Positions 57,852 through 64,000 of a stretch of 64,000 bases of DNA are shown one piece after another. Numbering within the stretch: the first letter of the stretch is position 1; every line of letters starts with the position of its first letter. The position numbers and the translations under genes are program-made. The stretch lies in contig CP154955.1 in NCBI GenBank assembly GCA_039621445.1, positions 56,948,619-57,012,618 of the forward strand, given 5' to 3'. The stretch is from Euglena gracilis (lineage: Eukaryota; Euglenida; Euglenophyceae; Euglenales). Below the pieces are notes generated by a model, which had not been told where the DNA came from, ran no database searches, and was given only the letters and a program-made list of their open reading frames with translations.

Positions 57852-58822
57852 ACGCGTTTCGCGTATTCATGCACCCGATTTCCGGGTTGGAGTGAAGAAA
57901 CACAATGAATGGATCCACAAACATGCGGGTTCTCTTCCACTACCGCAAGGGGTAATCCCATGGGAGTTTGGACAGGTTGGTGCTTTCCCAATTCCGCATC
58001 AAATTCATACCAAGTGTACTCGGGATGGTGATTAGGAATAAGGCTTTTCGCGTTTCCAAACAACGAGGTTATTCCGCGTTGTTGGAGTACACGGTGTATC
58101 TCCGCGCATTGCGGGCTACAACCAAGTGTGTCATGGCGTGTGGATTCCGTATTCAGATTTGCGATTAGTGTCGGATTTTGAACTAAACATCCACAATCGA
58201 AATCCGATTGGGTGGAAATTCTCCTGCAGTGCACACATTGGTAGGAAGTGTGATGGTGTGACGTGTGTGCGTGTAAGTGGGTGTCGATGGCATTTGCCGG
58301 TGAGTCTTGTACAGGTGTGCCTGGATTCAGCACAACTGGTGGGAAACGGAGTGGTGGTGTAGCTGGGCGACTACTCGACACCGTACGTACTGCAGGCCTT
58401 TGGGCTTTCGTCTTGTAAGGGGTACCGCTACTCGCTTGCCCTACCTCATGTGGAACGCATGTAGGTGTGTCATTGGGTAGGGGGGAGGCTTTCTCCGTAC
58501 CCCGGGTGTGGAAAACGGTTGTTGGTGTGGCGGATAACGGTGTTGCCATTGTGGGTAACGGTTTTGGTAAAGTAGCAGTCGTCATGGTTGACGCCAACGG
58601 TGCTGGTGGTTTGGGTGGCAATTCGGTGGTGGGTGCTGTGCGCAAACCGTGGGGGTGGCAATCCACAACCAATCGGTACTGGCGTAGAAATGGGTATCCC
58701 AAAATCACGTCAGACCCGTGAATTCCGGACTCGTAACCCGAAATATTGGTGAAATGTTGTAATTGTGGGGGGGGGGTGAGTGATGCTTGGTGATGATCGG
58801 CAAGAGTATCTTGAGCACACAT
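57767..58822 (-). CDS. Element C protease end and Pro/Thr-rich linker
   Basis: NISGYESGIHGSDVILGYPFL is the second conserved part of a retroviral-type aspartic protease (the ILG strand). A Pro/Thr/Ala-rich linker follows (PPKPPAPLASTMTT, LPTMATPLSATPTT). Then comes a His/Cys-rich part (YQCVHCRRISTQSDFDCGC) that could bind zinc. Element D retains part of this linker. The end overlaps the next frame. Confidence 0.65.
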   Translation of the reverse strand: MCAQDTLADHHQASLTPPPQLQHFTNISGYESGIHGSDVILGYPFLRQYRLVVDCHPHGLRTAPTTELPPKPPAPLASTMTTATLPKPLPTMATPLSATPTTVFHTRGTEKASPLPNDTPTCVPHEVGQASSGTPYKTKAQRPAVRTVSSSRPATPPLRFPPVVLNPGTPVQDSPANAIDTHLHAHTSHHHTSYQCVHCRRISTQSDFDCGCLVQNPTLIANLNTESTRHDTLGCSPQCAEIHRVLQQRGITSLFGNAKSLIPNHHPEYTWYEFDAELGKHQPVQTPMGLPLAVVEENPHVCGSIHCVSSLQPGNRVHEYAKRVWSAFNFVTIAFWNVGFPKSRHWLILLI

Positions 58823-59208
58823 CCCAAATCACCACCGCACATGGGGGTGTTATCCGCGGTTGTAATTTTGATCGGTTTCTTGGCGCATACCAAGAGCGGG
58901 GTCGGTATCAACCCCAACCGAAAAAGCAGTGCAATGCGACAACCAGTGTCAATGAGAATTTTAACTTTGGTGGAGAAGTTTTGGATGCGGATTTCCGCTT
59001 GGAGGAGTAATTCCATTGGTGGTACGCAAAGTGAAGCGTCTGGCGGAAATACGTTTGCATTCCAGCTCTCCCATGAACCCTTTCCTACTTTGCTCAGCAT
59101 TCCGAGCGGAAATGTGGAGTGGGGGGTAGGGGACCCGATATAATTCCGGGTACTGACCGTGAAGGCGGATGGGCATGGGGGGCAAGGTTCATCAGGTCTT
59201 ACCTTCAT
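58705..59208 (-). CDS. Element C aspartic protease, active-site half
   Basis: VKILIDTGCRIALLFRLGL contains the Asp-Thr-Gly active site (about 58,931-58,950). IKITTADNTPMCGGDLG and FRVTSPEFTGLT continue the fold. A C-run near 58,768-58,777 lies between this frame and the frame of the protease end, and probably causes the shift. Protease matures Gag-Pol. Confidence 0.75.
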   Translation of the reverse strand: MKVRPDEPCPPCPSAFTVSTRNYIGSPTPHSTFPLGMLSKVGKGSWESWNANVFPPDASLCVPPMELLLQAEIRIQNFSTKVKILIDTGCRIALLFRLGLIPTPLLVCAKKPIKITTADNTPMCGGDLGCVLKILLPIITKHHSPPPHNYNISPIFRVTSPEFTGLT

Positions 59209-60253
59209 CTGTTCATCAGCCCAGAGGTCCGTGCCCTCGGACCTCGGGCTCCCCTACTCCAAGTCCGAACCGGCCGCATAGCCGGCAACGGACTTTTTGG
59301 TGGAATAGATGGAATTTAAATGAGCGCACCGCCATTCGGGCCTCATTAAATTCCCCGTCCGAGGTCTCATCCCCCTCCCTGCCCGAAGCCGGGGTGTCCT
59401 CCTCCAAACAAGAAATCTTGAAACCGACCTTTTGCCGGTTGGAGGAGGTACCACAGTCCTCGCGGCGCTTACCGCGATTTCCGTAGCCGGGCCGGGGGGA
59501 ACGAGATCTGCGACATTTGGATGAGTGGTGGTCTTTGGAACCGGAACGTGAACAACGGGATTTGTGGCGCGATTCCGCATAACGGGGGGAACGGTATTCC
59601 GTTATTCCGTCAAACCGTCGTGGCGAACGGGTTTCCCGTCGACCATGACCGGTGTACCGGGGTTTCCCCGGTGACTGGCGCGAAGAGGATGATCCACTTC
59701 GCGAACGAGATCGTGAAGAGTCGCGATTGAAGTCCCGTTTCGGGTAGGGGGGCCAGGTGACCGACCGCGAGAAGGACGGGTTTCACGACCATCACGCGAT
59801 AGTGATTTGGGCCTACTACCGCTAAAGCGGTTCTCCGAAGAACGTGAAACCCCCGATTGTCGAGAAAACGCCGAGGAACCCGATCCCCGTGAGGAGGTCG
59901 AGCCCCTTGGGCTTCCAACACGCTTTCGCGCATCGGGATTCGGGCATTACCGAGACATGTGACCAGATTTGTTGCACAAAAAGCACAGTTTATCCTTGGT
60001 CCGAAGAACGCTGATTCCGCGTTTTCGGTCCCGTGGTGGGTGATCTTGGTGACATGGGTGATTTTTGTAACGCATTAACCGCACCCGCAGGGATTCCCGC
60101 GGTGGCATGCGTTTGGAAAGCGGACTGTATTTGTCCCAAAACTTGTGTGAGTTTGAGTTGCTTTGACACATAATTCCAGCGCTGGGCAAGAGTCATCTCA
60201 TGCCCTGCCAACTCCTCGCGATGGATATCCTTCACGAGGGATGGTGTGAAAAA
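59209..60253 (-). pseudogene. Element C gag C-terminus with damaged zinc knuckles
   Basis: VKDIHREELAGHEMTLAQRW matches the gag core of element D. The first knuckle reads CFLCNKSGHMSR, then a TAA just before its last Cys (about 59,950). The second reads CSRSGSKDHHSSKC, with Ser in place of the second Cys. PASGREGDETSD near 59,390 matches the end of the D gag. Matching to D stops at 60,253, where the 61-bp repeat begins. Confidence 0.8.
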
Positions 60254-60314
60254 CGGTCAAAATTCCTAACGATTCATAAAATCTGCATTGGGCACCGACC
60301 CACTACCTCTTACA
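60254..60314 (+). repeat. 61-bp repeat shared with 14,380-14,440
   Basis: One mismatch from the copy at 14,380. It abuts the point where the element C gag is cut, so it probably marks the terminus of an inserted or recombined sequence. Confidence 0.75.
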
Positions 60315-60339
60315 GCTCCAGGGGGATGCCCCCCCTGTT

Positions 60340-60530
60340 CGAGTGATGGTGGGGTGAGTCTGCTCACGAGTTGAGTCCCCCCCTGTTCAAGAGAGGTGTG
60401 GGGAGAGTTGGTTCATGAGTTGATGCCCCACCCCCTTAAAGAGATGTGGGGAGAGTAGGCTCACGAGTTGATGCCCCACCCCTCAGACAGATGTGAGGGA
60501 CAGTACGCTCACGAGTTGATGCCCCCCACC
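60340..60530 (+). repeat. Tandem array of about 58-bp units
   Basis: Three to four imperfect units contain tcacgagttgatgcccc and ggggagagt, with variable C-tracts between them. It is related to 13,650-13,800. It follows the 61-bp repeat by 25 bases, so both may belong to the same element end. Confidence 0.7.
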
Positions 60531-61148
60531 CCCTGTTTGAGATTCGTGGCACCGAGTTCGCGAAGTTGGGCTTGGAGAGTTCGGCTCTTTCGAGATCCCC
60601 CCCCATGTGAGGGACAGGTCCAATGGCCAAGAAAGTCAAGTATGGAGACTGGGTCTGCTTTTTGGAAGGGGAGTGTGGCGTATGACATGTCTACGCATTG
60701 ATTAATTAAGCCTGGCCCAACTGGCAGCGCGCGCAAGCACACTTTTTGTAAAAAAAATTGGCTGTTTGCTTTGCAGGCAATCAGCGTACAACTTTGTCCC
60801 TGTTTGCCTCGAATGGTCTTGCGTGCAGCGGATTTACCAAGTTATAAGATTTCGTCAGGAAATTACAAGAAGTCAAAGGGAGATTTTTTTTAGAAGCGCA
60901 GTCCCTGCAAAAGGACAATTGCCCTTTGTGCACGGTGTTTCGCTTGGCATCTGGACAATTTTTGTGTTGCATCTTTCATGGCAATCATAATTTTCGTCTC
61001 TATTTTATTTTTTCTCTGATTTTTTTTCCTCTTCTCAAATGATTGCTTGATAGCAGTGAACGTAGTTGAACTCGTTCAGTTGAAATTCTTTTCCTTGTGG
61101 TCGAAGGGAAGAATTGAGAACCAGCCAACTCCCGCAACAAAAAGGAGT
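60531..61148. other. Unassigned spacer
   Basis: No domain or repeat was recognised. Frames are short on both strands. The right end passes into a DIRS-type tail at about 61,149. Confidence 0.4.
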
Positions 61149-61260
61149 AAGAAGCACCCCGAGACGCGCCAACCAGACCAGAACAAAACAGGCGCAAGGA
61201 AAGCAGGACCTCACCATCTCGCACGCGGAGCCCGAGTTGTCTTTGAGTAACCAACTCCTT
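61149..61260 (+). repeat. DIRS tail sequence related to 3,170-3,250
   Basis: Shares agtaagaagcacccc, agcaggacctcaccatct and the gcggagcccgag core with the 3' region of D1. It lies next to a recombinase fragment on the minus strand. Relative to that fragment it has the orientation of the inverted segment of D1, which fits an inverted-repeat end. Confidence 0.6.
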
Positions 61261-61299
61261 CCACTCTGGTTGAGGGGGTCCCCACACCTGCAGGGTGAC

Positions 61300-61750
61300 C
61301 CCATATTAAACTAAAAAAAAATTTTTCAAAAGAAGAAACTGTATCAACACTTATGGCTTTATAGGAGGGTTTTAACAAAACTAAAAGGGGCCCCAGGGTA
61401 TGAAAAAAACGCTTTGCTGCCACGTAAGACATCATCAAGTTAATGGGACTAATTTGGGGACAATGAGGGATGGACAAAATCCTCTGCCACTTATGAAGAT
61501 TTTGACCTTTACATTTAATTTTGATATAGGGTCCCCCCCAAACATTGGTGGTTTTTTGGACCTCTGCCAAATATGAACTCATGTATAAACAGGCCATTCT
61601 GCGTCTAAAAAATGAGGTCTGTACATAACTTACAAATATCAGAGGGCAGGGGGGACTGTACCAACCGCAGCAGAATAGGGAGGGGATCCCAAAATGCGCC
61701 ATAATTCTCCAGCTTTTGGATTCAAAACTCTTATAGTGGGCTAACAAGCC
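61300..61750 (-). pseudogene. DIRS tyrosine recombinase fragment, badly decayed
   Basis: LAHYKSFESKSWRIMAHFGIP corresponds to LAPYKSLWNQHLEKYGAFW in the fragment at 7,032-7,451. LAEVQKTTNVWGG corresponds to LGKVQRTTSVLGG. The catalytic residues are not found. The family is the same as the 7-kb fragment, not D1. Confidence 0.6.
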
Positions 61751-61839
61751 ATGGGACTTCAGGCACCATGTCGGAGATTAAAAGCATACCACTGTATGCA
61801 TTACGGGCCTGTGCCGTAAAGGGACAACGAATCTTGACT

Positions 61840-62177
61840 TCAATTCGTCAGTTCGCTAGTTTTTTCATCTCTTAAACCTATGTTATATGGACGTCTCAGA
61901 ATATTCTGCCTCCCGGTTGCATAAAGGAAGCCACAGGCTCCCATGTACTGCTGCTTGCCAGAAAATTCTCCCACCAAACCAAAAATTTCCATCCCCCTTG
62001 GTACTTGTGCTTCAAAATCTTGTAAACATTGTAAAAACCCAACTGTGCTTGTTCTTCTTCTGACATCTGAAGGGGGGGTCCCCTCCCTGGTCTGGCATGG
62101 GGGTGTCACCCTCCACTGGGTCTCCCACAACCACATCACCGGTCAAAAGGCCTGGGTCTTCTTCCAAAAGACTTCCT
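61840..62177 (-). pseudogene. Unidentified frame downstream of element F integrase
   Basis: The minus frame reads RRRTSTVGFLQCLQDFEAQ and PRGMEIFGLVGEFSGKQQY. It may be the C-terminal end of the F polyprotein. No known domain was found. The frames immediately upstream (62,257-62,012) overlap it. Confidence 0.3.
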
Positions 62178-62693
62178 TCATTCAAAGCAACCTCCCACTT
62201 TTTTGCACAAACCCATAGAAAAATCAATGAAACCTCCCAAAGATGGACTACTTGCAATTTGCACTGAATTGAACCTCAATTTCAGAACCCGAAAAGGTCC
62301 TTGCCAGGGGGGGGAAAGCTTGGGCCATGATTTGTTTGGCCATCTTTTGTTGTGCACCAAAACATACTCATCTTTTTGCTGGTACCCTCCCTTTGTTGGC
62401 ACTCTCAAAATCCTTTTTCCTCAATTCTTTCAATCTCTGGGAAGCTCTTTCTTGAATTTCAATTGGGTCAACAGCCAGGAATGGGTATCTGGGTTTGTCA
62501 CCGGTTCTGGGGGTAATTCAAACCTCCAAGCTGGTCTGCCCAAAAACATTTCATGGGTTGCAACATTGTTGTGAGGGAAATCTGTGAATTCATCAAAAAT
62601 GTGCAATACGGGATCAGTTGTACCCAATTTTTGTCCTTGGAAGACAGACTCAAAGCTCGCATATTCTGCAAAACATTTTATTGACGTTTTCAA
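62178..62693 (-). pseudogene. Element F integrase C-terminal region
   Basis: NNVATHEMFLGRPAWRFELP is the conserved end of the core, followed after a shift by KDEYVLVHNKRWPNKSWPKL and SPPWQGPFRVLKLRF, the GPF/Y-type module. The two parts are in different frames, and the change falls near 62,420. There is no chromodomain afterwards. Confidence 0.65.
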
Positions 62694-63894
62694 CCAAACC
62701 GTTTGATCGGGGGTTCCGGGGTAGAGAAAACGATAATTTCACGTCAAGAGCCTTAAAGGCTGTCTGGTAAAAACCACTCGGCTGTCTGAATCGCACGTCG
62801 TTGTCAGACCTCACAACAGATGGTTTTCCAAAAACAGAAATCCACCGGTCCAAAATAAGCCTCAAATTACCTTCTCCGGTTACCGTTTTCTGTGTGGGGA
62901 TGAATTGGCAAAAATGGGACAAGTTGTCGACCAAAGTCAGCTCATAGTCAAAACCATTGTAGGGGTCCATTTGCACAAAATCCAAACACAAAACTTCATT
63001 GCTCACTGTTGGAATCGGTAAAGAACCCACCTTTCCTCGGTCACTGGGGCGGGTTTGTTTTGAAAGGGTGCAAATTTCACATGTAATCACAATGGCCCTG
63101 CAAATTTCCAACATGTCCTTCTTGGAAACCTTGGAAACCTTGGACTGAAAATAGCTCAAAAAGAACAACAAAGTCCTTTCAGCAGCAACATGGCTGCTTG
63201 CCTTGTGACATTCATCCAAACAAACCTTCAACAAATGAGATGGAACAACCAATTTTCCTTCACAATACATGGCCTTGGCAGATCTGAACCAAAACTCATT
63301 GTCAATGAAACAGGGTTTTGAACCCTCCACTTCTTCCCAAAAATCCTTCAGCTCTGAATTCAAAAAATCCTTTTCTGACACTTGCACTCTGTGGGACAAA
63401 CTGAAAATCTTCTGCAAAAACAGGTCAAGCTGCACATCCATTTTCTGAAAAGCGTTTTTTGCTTCTTCCTCAAAACGAATTTCAAATTTGTTCTCAAAAT
63501 CAGCACGAGACAAAGAATCACACAATTCATTTTTGCAACGTGCCAAATGAACGATATTCAGTTTGAACTGGTGCAAAAACACATACGTCCTTCTCAGCCT
63601 TTTGTTGAGGGGGGGTTCACCCTTCATAAAAGAGGTGGCTGCCTCATTGTCTGTCATCCACACAATTGGCAGGTTTTGCAAAATCCTTGTTTGTGAAGCA
63701 ATGGTCAGCACACCACTCAAAATTTCCTTTTCCCAGGTGGTGTATTTTTTTCTTGCCTCACTCCGTTTCCAGTTGTAGTGGCCCAAGTGCACCAACGTCA
63801 TTTCACTGGGGGAGTTGTTTTTCAGGGTCCCATCCACCTTCACACCACTTGTTCGAAAATTCTCAGAATTTGTGTTTGCTGGAGGGTTTGCCAC
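62650..63894 (-). CDS. Element F RNase H C-terminal part and integrase core
   Basis: RNase H: YTTWEKEILSGVLTIASQ, IVWMTDNEAATSFMKG, FLHQFKLNIVHLA and ELCDSLSRADF. A spacer of about 90 residues follows. Integrase zinc part: HLLKVCLDECHKASSH, then CEIC. Catalytic core: Asp in LCLDFVQMDPY, Asp in VVRSDNDVRF, and Glu in NGLVENVNK. The triad is intact and the 414-codon frame has no stop, although both ends shift into other frames. Confidence 0.83.
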   Translation of the reverse strand: MANPPANTNSENFRTSGVKVDGTLKNNSPSEMTLVHLGHYNWKRSEARKKYTTWEKEILSGVLTIASQTRILQNLPIVWMTDNEAATSFMKGEPPLNKRLRRTYVFLHQFKLNIVHLARCKNELCDSLSRADFENKFEIRFEEEAKNAFQKMDVQLDLFLQKIFSLSHRVQVSEKDFLNSELKDFWEEVEGSKPCFIDNEFWFRSAKAMYCEGKLVVPSHLLKVCLDECHKASSHVAAERTLLFFLSYFQSKVSKVSKKDMLEICRAIVITCEICTLSKQTRPSDRGKVGSLPIPTVSNEVLCLDFVQMDPYNGFDYELTLVDNLSHFCQFIPTQKTVTGEGNLRLILDRWISVFGKPSVVRSDNDVRFRQPSGFYQTAFKALDVKLSFSLPRNPRSNGLVENVNKMFCRICEL

Positions 63895-64000
63895 TGAAAC
63901 AAACCAGAACCACCTCCCAAATGCGAACTGTCAGTCACCAAAACAATCTCTCCCGAACTTCTGGGGGTACCCAATACATCAAGAGAAGACAACCTCCTTT
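63895..64000 (-). pseudogene. Start of element F RNase H at window edge
   Basis: In a frame different from the downstream part, the minus strand encodes EIVLVTDSSHLGGGSGLFQW, the first RNase H strand with its catalytic Asp. A one-base shift near 63,897 separates it from the rest. The gene continues beyond the window. Confidence 0.65.

Larger units (their letters stand above)
54031..60253 (-). mobile_element. Element C: D-family chromodomain Ty3/gypsy, pol half
   Basis: From 60,253 down: gag C-terminus with broken zinc knuckles, protease, Pro/Thr linker, adenine-methyltransferase-like domain, RT, RNase H, integrase, chromodomain. The gag matches element D at about 70% identity, so both belong to one family. 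The 5' part is cut at 60,253 by a repeat. The 3' side is interrupted by element B at 54,030. The G frames and the LTR at 24,396-24,707 are its probable continuation. It has several stops and shifts. Confidence 0.85.
61840..64000 (-). mobile_element. Element F: Ty3/gypsy RNase H-integrase segment (5' part outside window)
   Basis: RNase H, zinc-finger and DDE integrase and an integrase C-terminal part lie on the minus strand. The RNase H begins at the window edge (VLVTDSSHLGGGSG, about 63,910-63,960). No chromodomain pattern was recognised after the integrase. The protein is not close to A, B or C, so this is another family. Confidence 0.75.

Overview
This window is eukaryotic nuclear DNA made almost entirely of retrotransposons, many nested in one another. 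The evidence is reverse transcriptase (RT), RNase H (RH), aspartic protease, integrase and chromodomain modules, LTRs with primer-binding sites and polypurine tracts, and DIRS-type tyrosine recombinases. I see no bacterial operons, rRNA, tRNA or CRISPR, and no convincing host gene. The host cannot be named from the sequence. An alga or other protist is the best guess, because DIRS elements, chromodomain Ty3/gypsy elements, lysine/glycine-rich (KG)n linkers and retrotransposon-borne cytosine methyltransferases (reported in dinoflagellates and charophyte algae) occur together here.

Layout, left to right. 1-13,100 holds three related DIRS copies: D1 (+, 1-3,300), D3 (-, 4,240-6,817) and D2 (-, 10,900-13,060), plus a loose recombinase fragment (+, 7,032-7,451) and a 5' scrap of a B-like LTR element (-, near 10,100). 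13,600-19,480 is non-coding and carries many G-homopolymers, all on the + strand. 19,491-24,390 is element A (-), a chromodomain gypsy element whose pol carries a C5-cytosine methyltransferase-like domain between RH and integrase. 25,905-36,367 is element D (+), a young gag-only LTR element with 418-bp LTRs (3 differences), a 5-bp target duplication, and an internal 367-bp-armed foldback. 41,518-54,030 is element B (-), a full-length chromodomain gypsy element encoding two methyltransferase-like domains: a C5-cytosine type and an NPPW adenine type. 54,031-60,253 is the pol half of element C (-), with a third, degenerate adenine-methyltransferase-like domain. 61,300-64,000 holds another recombinase fragment and element F (-), a gypsy RH-integrase segment.

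The pieces fit a nested model. C and the GC-rich minus-strand reading frames at 41,505-36,368 and 25,899-25,613 (called G here) are probably one D-family element. It was split first by B, in the same orientation, and then by D, in the opposite orientation. With D and one copy of its target duplication removed, the G frame reads through without a break. Beyond its stop come a D-family 3' region and a diverged D-family LTR (24,396-24,707). C/G would then be an LTR element carrying a very long unidentified frame downstream of its chromodomain.

Most pol frames are broken by one-base shifts, many at homopolymers, and by single stops. The exceptions are D's 1.2-kb-codon gag frame, D1's recombinase, and B's methyltransferase, protease and integrase segments. 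Many open frames have no ATG at their 5' edge, so CDS limits are limits of open frame unless a start is stated.
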